Positions 26,768-39,086 of a stretch of DNA of 64,000 nt are shown piece after piece (position 1 is the stretch's first letter; every line of letters starts with the position of its first letter). The notes beneath the pieces were generated by a model. The model was not told the origin of the DNA. It saw only the letters and a program-made list of their open reading frames with translations, and did not search any database. The stretch covers positions 37,546,401 to 37,610,400 of the forward strand of contig CM049317.1 in the NCBI GenBank assembly GCA_026874595.1. The letters are read 5' to 3'. Origin of the DNA: Sipunculus nudus (taxonomy: Eukaryota; Annelida; Sipuncula; Golfingiida; Sipunculidae). Position numbers and translations under genes: made by a program.

Positions 26768-27137
26768 GTGCATGGTAATAAAAAAAATTTAGTCGACCCC
26801 CCCCCCCAACACACACACACACCCTTGAAGATAAGTTGACTGACTGACTGAAGATGTTTTAGCTACATCGAGCAGCTACAGGTTGCAGTAGTCAGGACTC
26901 CAGCCATGCGCGCTCCTTAAGCGTAATTCTGAGATTTAGATGGAGCCTAAAGACGTGATGCCACAAAGCCAAGCAGGAAGCCGCGAGAGGCCGCCACCGT
27001 TCTACCAAGTAAAGTCACAGCACCCACACCCATAAAGCCCCTAGAAGGCCACGCACCGGCACCGGTCCCAGCAGAGACCAGGCAATCCAGAGAGCTGAAC
27101 TCGATCTCTAAAGCCACTAACTAAATTGACGCCACTG
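26427..27137. mobile_element. Short element with inverted ends, about 0.7 kb
   Basis: Left end cagggacgtcaat and right end attgacgccactg are near complements, and the flanking octamers tgtataat and catataat match at six of eight bases, as expected for an old hAT-like insertion. The inside holds a (TA)n tract at 26728-26764 and a C/CA-rich stretch. A related block (atggtcaa-gtaatc through gactt-ggttcc) recurs near 34170-34280. Confidence 0.45.
26728..26764. repeat. (TA)n microsatellite
   Basis: Uninterrupted TA dinucleotides inside the short element. Confidence 0.9.
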
Positions 27138-27360
27138 CATATAATGGCCTAATAGGAGATCGAATGTCCCTTATATTACCAGCAAATTGTGTATACATAT
27201 TCCTGATTGCTGAAACAATGTAATACATAAATGTATCTGTGTGAAAGATATAATGTACATGTAATGATGATAGAATTAATCAAAAGTCAACGCTTAGTTT
27301 CTTACGCCGGCACAAGATGGCAGTACAGTTCAGTTGTTAAGCTATATACTATGAAGAATT

Positions 27361-27747
27361 TTGAAAAAAATAAAAAGCATGAAATTTGACAAGTTAGTTA
27401 TCCAGACCATACTCAATAGTTTAAGACACAGCGCTAAGCGGAATTCCCTTTGTCTTGGTCAAGAACTAAAGAGAATTATGTCAAATACCTTGAAACTCAT
27501 GTGTCATGGGAAGCGGCAGTGGCGCAATGTGACGTCACAGCTCCCTCAGAGTTGTCTCGTTAGTATGATTCCCAGCCTGCCTCAGCGTAGCACAAGGAAG
27601 ACTGAGAACCATGCTATCGTCTCGTCTGCTGACAATATGCCCTCAGTTTACGCAGATTTAGACAAATTGGTACAAATCAATAAACGCCACGGACATGATA
27701 CTCTGGATACTTGGTTCCATTCGGAGACGAGTTTGGCCAGAAGGTAG
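27361..27747 (+). CDS. Unassigned 128-residue open reading frame
   Basis: The frame ends in ...HSETSLARR and is followed by gtaggt, which could be a splice donor. I do not recognise a domain. The composition is less biased than the surrounding repeat-derived frames, and the C-terminal part (YADLDKLVQINKRHGHDT) looks protein-like. No signal peptide or membrane segment is seen. It may be an exon of an unknown gene, a transposon remnant or chance. Confidence 0.2.
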   Translation: MKKIKSMKFDKLVIQTILNSLRHSAKRNSLCLGQELKRIMSNTLKLMCHGKRQWRNVTSQLPQSCLVSMIPSLPQRSTRKTENHAIVSSADNMPSVYADLDKLVQINKRHGHDTLDTWFHSETSLARR

Positions 27748-27954
27748 GTATAACATTATTTCAGGTACCACACATTGTATCACCCCTATGCTCATTGACT
27801 TTGGCAAAAAATGTTTAGGACACGATCACGTTGCACAGTGAGATATCAGTGAGATAAAGAGAAAGATGTTAACAAAAGAAAAACTTACAAAATGTTGTTT
27901 TTTAACTGTTTCAAGCCACAGCAATCACCGGGGACCCCATCCCATAGTTCACTA

Positions 27955-28851
27955 GCATATATAAGATAAGATAAGCCTTTATTAGTCATGTAAGTATAAC
28001 ATTGTGGTTGCAAGCATTTACAGCACAGGTATTTGTACATGTAACTAAGAAATGACAAAGGAAATATATATCTATACATACACACTCGTAAAAGCAAAAC
28101 ACAAACATTTTACAAATAAAAGAGAATCCATCCTACACCTAAAACATGAATCAATAAATGAATATTTCATATGCTATCACTGTAGCTTTCCCATTGTTAA
28201 GAAGTCTGATACTTTATGGTCCAAAAGTTTTTCTATATCTTGCTGTTCGGCACCGTATGGCGAATAGCCTTTTTCCCGACCTTGGTGCGTTATATTAGCT
28301 AAAAAGCGCATGTGGCCATGACAGTCTTTCCTTCCCGTGTGACATTGCAACAGCAGAGCTCATTAAACAGTTTTACATTCCCTAGGCCCAACTTTTTACT
28401 CAAGGAAACAATTCTTTCAAGTTTATTTTTTGACTGGACACTGCTGTTTCATAACCAGCGTAACCATCCTGCAATACAAAATGTAAGTACCGACTGTATT
28501 ACTGACAGGTGGAAAAGTTCCATTATTTTGTGTCATCATGTGTAGTTTTCTCAAGAAGAATAGTCTTATGCTGGCCTTTTAGGAAATTTATTGCCACATT
28601 AGTTTCGTAAATGAATTTGTCATCAATCATATTACTCAGATATATGTATTCTCTTACTTTTTCTACCATCTGATTAAAATCTTATTAAGTAGCACCAGCA
28701 GCAAACCTTTAAGATCACTAGATATTTCTGCGACCAACCCATTGGCTCCTGTTGCTTTCCTAATTTCATTAAATTTACCACTTTTGAATTTCTAAAGAGG
28801 TTATTTCTCTTTTAAGCTCGTTGTCTTATGAGTTTTCACTTGTACCAGTTT

Positions 28852-28904
<53 letters not shown>

Positions 28905-29265
28905 CTATAATGCTATATTCAAAGTCATACTCCGAAAGTCTTTAATTGCAAAAAGCTTTGAAATATGTGTTCCCTTCTTTTTTTAATAATTTACACCAGT
29001 ATTCCCTCAAAGGTGTTTCATTTTGCAGCACATACGTTGACACCTTATCAACTGATCAGTTGTTTTCCTCCTTGTATTTTTTGTTTATTTGCACACGTTT
29101 TTGAAAGCTCTTCTTCTCTCTATAAACACTCAGGTCTGCTGGTTAATTTGTAAGGCCGTATTTATTCAATGATTTATACTTCTCCTGTTTTGCAATCACC
29201 ATTCTAGTTGCCTTCTTGGTTTCATTCTCCCATAAGTTATGTAGGGTAGTTTTTGATAGCAACAT
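27955..29265 (-). pseudogene. Decayed LINE fragment
   Basis: On the minus strand, 29260-28950 gives a basic linker-like stretch (FQKRVQINKKYKEENN followed by PLREYWCKLLKKEG), typical of the region between endonuclease and reverse transcriptase. At about 28800-28720, ATGANGLVAEI resembles the KATGPDGIPAEI start of the polymerase. The minus-strand sequence ends near 27955 with a polyadenylation-like aataaaggctta and TATCT repeats, as at LINE 3' ends. Many stops and frame changes are present, and a (TA)n tract at 28857-28901 interrupts it. Confidence 0.45.
28857..28901. repeat. (TA)n microsatellite
   Basis: About 45 bases of TA dinucleotides. Confidence 0.9.
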
Positions 29266-29967
29266 ATTGCCACAGCAACATCATTTTATTTATCTCCATC
29301 ATTAGGGTCATGGTACACATAAGGCGGGTATCGGCTTTTTTACCTGATGTGGCCAAAAATACCTCAAACAGGCAAGGCAAATCATATTACTTCTGGATAT
29401 CTTCGTTTGAGATATGAGCGCAGATTCACTGCAAAAAGCCCATTCACGGAACTGTGTTAGAAACAAGATCGAAATTCTTAACTAAATACTTGTCCACGAG
29501 ATATCTAAAAAGCAAAATTTTTATTTAATTATTATTTGAATGAGGATGGGCCATAGGTCAAGTGACAAGCCGCTCAGTCTCTGTTACTCATCAAATATAC
29601 CGCTCATCGAGGAGAGTTTCATACCCGTATAAGAAGAAATAAGATGCGTTCATCTTTACCGGTTACTCTTTCGCTGAAAGCTTCACTAAAGCTGCAATTG
29701 AAAATATATTGTTTAAAGGTAGAAAAGTGGCTTCTAGCATGATTTCATCCCTACACCACTTCAGAGACTGCATCTTATCAGCTGTATCTTTTATGAAATG
29801 CACAGCATTCTGAAATAAATTCCACAGAGCTATAATATTTTAAGGCCATCAAGTTTTATCTCTTGTTTTGTCAAATTTGTAATTTATATCCAAAAACCGA
29901 TTGCTTAAAAACTTCGTCATGTTAAATGGTTTTATTACTTGGCTTGTTCAACCGATGTCATGTTAAC

Positions 29968-30018
<51 letters not shown>

Positions 30019-31049
30019 CATATTTTTGTTAAGCAATTCCGCTTCAAATATCACAATCAAACCGAAAGAAAAGAATCACTGACCAATGTGGGGCTATAAC
30101 TCGTGACTCTGAGATTAAAGGGTCCATATCACACACAAAGCATTTTGAATAGACAAGTAAAATGGTGTTTTCTCTTTGAAAGATAATACTTCCTGCCATG
30201 ATATATTGCCCTGAAACCGTTGGCTTACTAGTGTTAACAAAGTGGACCGGGCGTGATCACTGGCGCCATCATAAGCATAGCGCGAACGCCACCTGCGTTG
30301 TTCGTTTGATACACTTGATACACGGGATCACACTATGCTGCGCATGTCATTTAAGCTGAGAACACTGGACCTGTTACGATAGGTTCTACAATGTATTTTA
30401 ACTGGGTCCATGGAAGTAATGTCCATCCAGCAGAGTTATATCAGAGGACATGAAAGTCCATGTATGGACTAGTTTAGAATACTCCTTGTTTAGGATGTGT
30501 CGCGCATGCGCAATATCGGACCTCATTAAGGTTAAAAAAATCACGTGGACCGTGTTTACTCACACGTTGAACCATGATAAGCTGATCCCCTTAACTGAAA
30601 AGGTGTGCTGGGGTGGTTTTGCTGGGAAACATGTTTATAAAGCAAACCTGAACTGGTAGTGTAAAAGAACAGGCAGAAGGCATAATATTGCTCCTGATTA
30701 TGTCCTTTTAATAGCTTCATGCTAGATCAACTGAGCTAACATGGCTGTTTCAAGTTACCTCTCATCAAAAATATTACACATGTTTATAAGTAATTCCCAG
30801 GATCATGTGAAAATATCATAAACATATCTGTGAAAAGCAGCATTAGACAGCACAATAAAACTGAAAGGTAAGAATCACATGAAACTGCTGTCCCCTAACC
30901 GTAAAGAGATCAAGCAAGCTGCCAAATTATGATTAAATCAATAAAATAAATACATTTAATCAAAATAGGAAGATCGTTAATACCGCAGTCCGTCACTTTG
31001 TTACCTGCTTGTACGTCTACAAAATTAATTCTACTTTAAACCTTTTCGT
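29266..31049. other. Intergenic DNA with a (TA)n tract
   Basis: No gene recognised. A (TA)n tract lies at about 29971-30016. Parts left of 29900 may be further decayed LINE endonuclease on the minus strand, but no motif is clear enough to call. Confidence 0.5.
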
Positions 31050-32400
31050 TTACACTCAGTGGTGGTGCTGCTGCTTATGATGGACCTCTCTGCCGCATTT
31101 GATACCTTGGATCACCGAACACTCATCAGTCGCTTTGAGCACTCTTTTGGCATAACCGGGACAGCCCTTCAATGGTGAGAGTCCTACCTCAACAACAGAT
31201 TACAGTGTGTTGCAGTTGACTCTTTTACCTCTCGGAAATCTATCCTGAAATATGGTGTTCCACAGGGCTCAGTCCTAGGTCCGAAAGAGTACTGTATGTA
31301 TACTCGACCTGTTGGCACCATTGTGAGGCAGCATAACATGTTGCATCACAGTTATGCTGACGACACCCAAGGTTACCTTGTGATCAAGTCATCTGCTCAT
31401 TGGACGGATACTACCCTACAGATCCAGAAATTCATGTCCGCCATAAGCAACTGGATGAGCAACAACTCGCTGAAAATAAACAATGACAAATTTGAGTATA
31501 TTATCTTCTACCAAAAAACCGGGAGTTTCATCCCCGTGATTATGCCATGTCACTGGCAGATTTCATCTACTTGCCATCTCCTAAAGTTAGAAACTTGGGG
31601 GCCACGCAGGACAGTTGTCTCACCATGGAGCAACACATCAGCTCTGTCTTGAGGTCATGCTATTATCAGATCAGATCCATTTGCAGAATGTGGCTATACA
31701 TCACTACTGATGCATGCAAAATGCTGGTGCAAGCCTTAGTGACCTCGCGAATTGATTATGCCAATTCGTTTCTGTATGGCATCACCTATGCTCAGATTGG
31801 CAGGCTGCAGCGCCTTCAGAATTGTGCTGCTCGGCTTATCACACTCACCCAGCGGCGAGCTCACATCAAACCGGTACTTATGGAGCTACATTGGGTGCCG
31901 ATGGAGTACAGACCTTGTTTTAAAACACTGTTGCTTACCTACAAAGCCCTCCTCCATGGCTTAGCACCTTCATACCTCGCTGATATGATTAAGGAGTATT
32001 GCCCGGTGCTAGCACTAAGGTTGGCCATTAAATCTCTCCTTGAGGTGCCGAGGGCTCCGACACAGTACGGAAAGAGATCATTTAGATACTCCTCTGCTAT
32101 CATCTGGAATAATCTTCCTCAACATATCAAGGATGCTTCAAATGTTCCGTGTTTCAAAAGACTACTGAAAACACACCTTTACCAGTTGGCATATTATTAG
32201 CCGTTGTCATCCACTTTGTTTGGATTCTCGATTATTTAGTTTTCTGCATTTCTTTTTTTTTAGTCATTATAATTGTATTAGCTGTCTCTCAAATTCTTTT
32301 TTAATCATTTTAATGCATTTTATTGTGTATAGTGCCTTAGAGCTATTGTATTTTAATACAGTGAATTACGCACTTTAATATACATAAATAAAATAAAATT
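31050..32400 (+). pseudogene. 5'-truncated CR1/L2-like LINE reverse transcriptase
   Basis: It starts inside the polymerase (DLSAAFDTLDHRTLISRF), continues through YGVPQGSVLGP and the catalytic YADDT box near 31355, then changes frame near 31520-31550. From there it gives the C-terminal region: a ...LGAT...D block, RLQRLQNCAARLI, LMELHWVPMEYR, YGKRSFRYSSAIIWNNLP and a final FKRLLKTHLYQL. An in-frame stop in LQW-ESYL and the frameshift make it inactive. The 3' end runs out in aaataaaataaaa near 32400. The motif set is that of the Jockey/CR1/L2 group; the exact clade is inference. Confidence 0.85.
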
Positions 32401-32827
32401 TAAAAAAGCGTAAATTTTTCAAGAGAGATATCATATTGCCTCTTATTCCATCATTATTTCACAATATTTTTCTTAAATTTCAATCCTACCCTGATAAACT
32501 ATTCCAGAAGTCCAGGAATAAACTAAGGCTATTCTACGATTATCCCCGCGTGACATAATTTCCGCCAGACGCGGGATGATAGTCGTGTGTAACAAATCTT
32601 TCAAACGATCATTTCGTCGCTCTTCTATTTTATATATCAATGAGACATGATGACAAATGTTTTAGTCACTAATTTGTGCGAAACTCTTTGCAACATTTGC
32701 AATTTTTTATGGCTATATTAAGTCCTTTTGTCAATATGTGTTCATTAATTTTTTCCAAGTTTTTATCTGTAAGCCCGTATAAGTTTATATATGTATATAC
32801 ATATATATATATGTGTGTGTGTGTGTA

Positions 32828-32864
<37 letters not shown>

Positions 32865-32917
32865 TATCAGTGTAATACATGAAGTTTAATACAGCACAGT
32901 GAAAGTGCCCTACCATG
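32401..32917. other. Intergenic DNA with TA/TG tract
   Basis: No gene recognised. Mixed (TA)n and (TG)n lie at about 32797-32864. Confidence 0.6.
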
Positions 32918-33237
32918 CAGGGTTGGTTTCAGGATTTCAATTTTAGGGGGACCCCCCCCCCCTAATTTTATTTTTTGGGGAATTTCAATATTTTGAAGAG
33001 GTACTGATAAGTAATGATAATATTGATGGTAACCCCATATACTGCGCTCAAGATATATTCAGCATATAGATGGCATGACACATACAGCAGAGAATACAGG
33101 GACAAATGAATAGGCTTTATCAGTTTATTTACTTTTTACCGGTAAAATTCAGTATTTCCCGTACATTCATGTAAAGTGTAAAAAAGTTATCAGGCGAACC
33201 AATATTGTTATTAATATTAAAACTAAATAAAAATTTA

Positions 33238-33288
<51 letters not shown>

Positions 33289-34009
33289 AACCTAGTCTGT
33301 GAATCCTTTGAGCAAAACATATTAAATTACAAAAAAAATAATTTTCCAATTTCACTGACACCTTAGGTGTGAATCATGCGCATGTATAAAAAAAGTTCAT
33401 CAAAAAGTGCTTGCAATCCACTGACGTCGACCTCTATAAATCATAGGGCGTACTGACATTTAACCATAATTAGGGACGTATTCTCGCGGTTTACATACAT
33501 AATTTGATTTTCTTGAATTTGAATCCGAACAGGGTATTTTGGGCTATGTCAAATGTCAAATTTAATCTGCGTCTTGCCGCCATTTTCGTATGTTGCTAAG
33601 TTGCTTTCGTCATGATAAAGTTTCTCACTCGAGTCTTCTAAGCCAAATTTGTATAAGTCTCTCCAACAGATGCCAGGTGCCGCCAACGTTTCTTAAGCTG
33701 ACTCTGAGCATGTGATTTTGGCAGAGAAGTCCCAAGTGGCTTGCGCTGTGAATCCGCGATATATGTGGACTCACGAATAAAAGGCGGGGATTTCCGATTG
33801 CCTTAAACCTTCTCATTCACCAGATGGCGCTTGTGATTGATACTAATAAAATGTAAAAAGGGACGCTATTGCAGAATTTATGAGGGGAAATTTGCCGTGG
33901 GAACGCATTCTTTTAATATGGGGGGATTAGGGGCGCACTATTTGTTTTCAAGTGGGATTTTTGGCTTTTAGGGGGAATCCCGCAATCCCGCCCCCTGAAA
34001 CCAAGCCTG
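32918..34009. mobile_element. Element with inverted ends, about 1.09 kb, non-autonomous
   Basis: The left end is cagggttggtttcagg. The right end read in reverse is caggcttggtttcagg, giving 16-bp inverted ends with one mismatch. G-runs and C-runs follow the ends, and a (TA)n tract lies at 33244-33283. No transposase frame was found. The style is hAT-like, but no exact target duplication was identified. Confidence 0.55.
33244..33283. repeat. (TA)n microsatellite
   Basis: TA dinucleotides inside the 1.09-kb element. Confidence 0.9.
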
Positions 34010-34229
34010 TCATGCATGCAGGGGAACATTGAACTGATTGAAGATGTACCATATTTAGTTGGTTTGACTTCATAGTATCAGTGTGCAGAGGCACTGGGGT
34101 ATTTATGGGGGTCTATACCGCCCCCGCCGCCACACACACACACACACACAAACACACACACCAACACTTTTTAGCAATGGAGGATGGTCAACGTAATCAA
34201 AAACGAAATATATTAATAGGAAATATATT

Positions 34230-34632
34230 AAATGAAATATATAAATAATAAGAATTATGGACTTTGGTTCCATTTATTGCAAGGCAGCCACCACCATGTC
34301 CAGGCTGACCCAGAGAATTTGGGAAGCCACCGTCCAGAACGAAAAAACAAGAGGCAAACAGTACAGAAAGGCCTCACCAAGTTTAAAGAGACCCAAGCTC
34401 GGCAGTCACAAACCAAGAGGCTGGAGAGGAAAGCCAGAAGTTAGACTGACGGAACAGCCTGTTCTACTCGCTGTGGGAGTGACTGCCACTCTCGCATTGG
34501 TCTGACCAGCCATACAAGACACTGTTTCAGAACATCCATCCATCCAGAGCGCAGCTCCAGTCTTCCGAGACTGAAGGATGCCTATTTTAGAATAAAATTC
34601 AATTAAATAAATTAAATTGACGCCACCGTCCT
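34230..34632 (+). pseudogene. Decayed LINE 3' fragment
   Basis: The plus-strand frames give SRLTQRIWEA, then a basic stretch, and in another frame CGSDCHSRIGLTSHTRHC. The last resembles the C-terminal Cys/His cluster (CxxCxR...SRIGLxSHxR) found after the polymerase in several LINE groups. It is short, frameshifted and AT-rich at both ends. The block near 34170-34280 is related to one in the element at 26427-27137. Confidence 0.4.
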
Positions 34633-34681
34633 TACAAAACAATATAATCAGAATAAACCTTTACATTAATGTGTATGCCCC

Positions 34682-34683
<2 letters not shown>

Positions 34684-34744
<61 letters not shown>
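34684..34744. repeat. (TA)n microsatellite
   Basis: About 60 bases of TA dinucleotides. Confidence 0.9.
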
Positions 34745-34751
<7 letters not shown>

Positions 34752-35460
34752 CATAATTTAATAATTTTATAGGATAAACACACCCCTTTAAGTCCGCCCC
34801 TGATTCCGTGATGGTACATTAAACGTTTATTGTATAAACATTGGGAATGATCCGGGCGAGCTGAGGCCAATCGTTACAGCCCGCTGAGCCAAGGGTAAAC
34901 AAGGATCCGTACAGTACACCGTGTGTGCTGAATAAACTACAACTCGATGACGGGCAGGCACGACTCGCTCATCATGAAATCTAAAAAAAATCCATATAAA
35001 TAACAGTGAAACGGTCACGAGTTCAACAATATTTTAGACAAAGTGATTTTGTGTGGATTCTTAATCCTGTGTTTTACGGTCTTCCTGTGGTTCACATACA
35101 TGCAACTCCAACACACTGGAGTCGGAGCCATTCAACGACAACCCGAGACAGTCGCTAATACGGCAGCTCCCGACAGATCTGCCCAAAGTGCTGATCGATT
35201 GAATAAACATTCATACTAGTTGTCGCCATGCACGGCCCGTGCAATGTCTTCAGAACGAGGCGTATTGAACCGTGACATCTTGACCACTGTGGGCCAGTTT
35301 ATACATGAACAGTGCGCAGGCGCGGGTTCACTTCCGACTGGTAGTTTGTGGCACCTAGCGACCACGGCTACAACATGGTTAGGTCAAATTATATAAACTG
35401 ACCAGTGATTGTGCTAATTAGAACACATCTCGGCATACAAGAGGTATCATCACGGGGCCA
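34745..35460. other. Upstream region of lectin receptor gene 1
   Basis: It precedes the start codon of gene 1 and presumably holds its promoter and 5' UTR. No TATA box or start site could be assigned with support. Confidence 0.4.
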
Positions 35461-35515
35461 ATGTTTCGTTTAATCACTGTTATCATTTCACTGTGCAAAG
35501 TCTTGTCAGTTACAG
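35461..35515 (+). CDS. Gene 1 exon 1: signal peptide
   Basis: ATG followed by a hydrophobic stretch (FRLITVIISLCKVLSV), ending before gtaag in phase 1. It fits a secretory signal cleaved near the exon border. The start is chosen because it is the only ATG giving a signal peptide in phase with exon 2; the Kozak context is weak. Confidence 0.75.
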
Positions 35516-36610
35516 GTAAGTCTGCATTGTAAACTTAAAATATGGCTAAACGGTTGTCAATCAGTAAATGGAAATACAATTAGACCGTAATTATTTGTCT
35601 GTGAAACAGCTGTTCAATAAAAATCAATATGGTATTTATGATAGCCTGGGTATTGTAGGGTTTTTAAGCATTATATATTACATACCGATATATATTTATT
35701 TATATATATTGAACCGATCATGGATTTACAAATAGACTATCTGTTTATGACATCCATTACTACGGGGTGAGCATACAAACCAAGCCCCTATTGTTGACAC
35801 TGGTTGAGAGCAAAAGCCTCAGTTTCTATAGAAACGTGTTTGCAGAGTGATTATTACATTAACGAAGATTATTGATTATAACTGTTCATAATTGACAATA
35901 TTCATACAGTGGTTGTCACAGAAACTGGTGGATTTACAAATGGTGCAGTTATCCTTCCCATTATTACTCATGAGTATTGGTTAAGAGCGCTGTGTAAAAG
36001 CCAGATTTTAACATGCTGTTTCCTATATTGATATTCTACTATAGTGAAGATATTGATACATGCATTCTTTAATGAATACGGTTTTCAGCGCCAAAAAAAA
36101 ACCTTTATACCTACTCGCCAGTAGCCTCAGACAATTGGCCAGTTGATAATGGCCTTGTGTCCCTTATCTGTACTTATACATATACCGTGGATGGCTTCAT
36201 ATTCGCCAAGCTGAAATTTCGCGTATTCTTCATCTTTAATGTTTCGTGAGGGTTTCATTTTCGCGATCTCACCAGAACCTAAATCAAATCTTTGATAAAG
36301 CCAAACCTGTGTGTATTATAACATGAGAATCAGTCATGAGTTTGTGATTATCTTCTCACATAACGATGGAACCGTAAACACAGCACATTTAGTTTAGTTC
36401 AAATTTAAGGGAACATTTTCTCTATACCTGCATGGATGTAATTTATCATAAAATTTCTCACTCTTCTTACCTATTCCCATACAAGTATTGGCTACACTTA
36501 AAAAGGGCATACTCAAATTGCCAATTATTCCTGAGGGTTTCATTTTCGCGATTATTTCCCATTCGCAAATATCGCGAAATTATAACCCTCGCGAACAAAA
36601 CGGCAAAACA

Positions 36611-36691
<81 letters not shown>

Positions 36692-37059
36692 ATTAGGTAA
36701 ATAACAAATGAACTGGGGTTGTCAGTTACTAATCAGAATATGGCAACACGCGGTAGACAGAGTATACAGCTGTGAGCCTGCAAGTTGAACCAAATTCTCA
36801 GCTTATATTTACTAATTATTCTGATCCTGTCATACTTGACATTGACGTGGCATGCTACCAAAATCTACCTGGCAGATCTGTATTCTAAACACTGTACTGC
36901 AGTGTGGTCTTCAAGGGCCTCGTGTGAACAAAACCATCCGTGCATGCCTGTCATTTAAGTATACAACAATTTTGTCAGTGCTTAGCTATAGAAGACTAAC
37001 TGAGTAACTAAACTTGACGACACTGTAAACAACAAAAGCAGCGACAACAGGACAATATG

Positions 37060-37116
<57 letters not shown>

Positions 37117-38971
37117 TTTATTTTTATTATTTTAATTATAATAATAATTATTATTATAAAGCATTAACATTTATAATTATACTATGCATAATACAGTGAT
37201 ATTGTGTAAAGTATGTGATCAAGTTTTGAAATTAATCGTATTACCTGAGTGATATTTGTCATTAATATATGTATGTATGTCTTCTAATTACCTATGTTAT
37301 TAAGGGATTTAAAATTAACTTTATTTTAATAAGGATGTTATCAGGAATTAAGATTTTGTTCTGATCTTGCTCAAGATGTTTACTGATCTAAAGCTTGCTT
37401 GTTGTTATTACTGTTTGCGCGTCCATTTATACCTGACGTTTTCACAAAGAAGATACATCATTGGGAAAGTTTGAGGTTCACCTGAAAATAATTGAGTTAT
37501 TTTGTTTATCTGTTTATCTTTTCTAACTGGGAAATATAATTATAACTGACACAAATGCAATTGGTGGAAGACCTTGGAACTAATAGGCAGGTCTACCTAA
37601 CTATGAAATACAAGGAAACGTTGGACGTGATATGTGTACGTATAAAAATCCGTGGTAAGTTTTGATTTGATCTGTATCAGTGCTGGTATGGTATATATCA
37701 TATTGTTTTATTTCTAGGACAAGACTGTACAAATGGCGTTGTGGTAGGCGGTATCTGCCACACTCTGGTCAAAGAAAATAGAACTTTCGCCTTGGCTGAA
37801 GAATACTGTCGGCTTCGCGGGGCCTACTTGGCGGCTGTCGTCAGCCCCGACTACCAACGCCCTCTGGCAGATTACGCGCGAGATCAAGGCCTGAAACAGC
37901 TGTGGATTGGTGGGAAAGAAATCAGCACCCTCTGGCGGTGGAAAATAGGTAAGCAAGATGCCTCTGTAGTATGTATACCAACACCAAATAAAACCCATGC
38001 CACGAAGGACATCACATCTCACCTAAATCTTCTGTTGTCTTTGATGAGCAGATTTTACTATGCGTATGGTATCAGTAACTCGGCGTTTCTCTAAACAATA
38101 TGGGGGCTGTTATTTTACCACTGTACATGTACGTATCAGCAGCAGATTTAGAGGGCTTCTACTTTTAATCTTTCTCTTCCACACACGCACATCTATCTGT
38201 CTGTCTGTTCATCTATCTTATCTGTTTCAATTTTCAATTCAATTCTTTTTATATTGCTACAAAGAATATATACATTATACATGACATAGTTCAATTATAC
38301 ATAACTGTACCTGCGACAAAGAGGACTTACAAGCATTATATATGTCCTCTAAAAGTTAATATTAAATAAAGTAGATTATATAGTGCAGACACAGTGCAGT
38401 AAAAAACTCTAATTACACCTTATACAATATAGAGAAAGCAAAATAATTAACACACATGGTAAATTTAAATACAGTTAATATGACTCATAAGTGCAGGAAA
38501 ATATCCTTTAAGACGACATTTAAATGTTGATATTTCACAACAAGGGCCAATGTTTATGATATTATTGTTTCAGATTCCAGCCCCTTTAAATTGTGGAGTT
38601 TTCCTTAATGTTTTACATAATGGCACATTGAAAAACATACATTCATCTTGTTCTGTGATGATGTACTTCTAAGTTTTTTTTGCAAAATAATTAAAAAACA
38701 ATTATAGGTAACATTTCATAATTAATCTTTTACAAAAATTAACCAACACTATAACTGTAGATATTTTCTAGAGTTACTTACCTAAGGGAAATAAACAGAT
38801 CATGTGTGTGTGAATTATAAGGGGATGAGGTGATCATTCGTAAAGCTCTGTCTTCTGCAGCCTGAATAATGGCAGCAGTGCAGACAACCCTGTAGAGCCC
38901 CACACCTCAATAAAGCAGGTCAAATATGGATAGATAAAAGAATAATAAAGTATGTTGATCGATCTCTCTCT

Positions 38972-39044
<73 letters not shown>

Positions 39045-39048
39045 TATT

Positions 39049-39086
<38 letters not shown>

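Noticed and set aside
36432-36704. Protein frames rich in IYIYIY, also at 4882, 33129, 34661 and 39009
   Set aside because: They are translations of (TA)n tracts.
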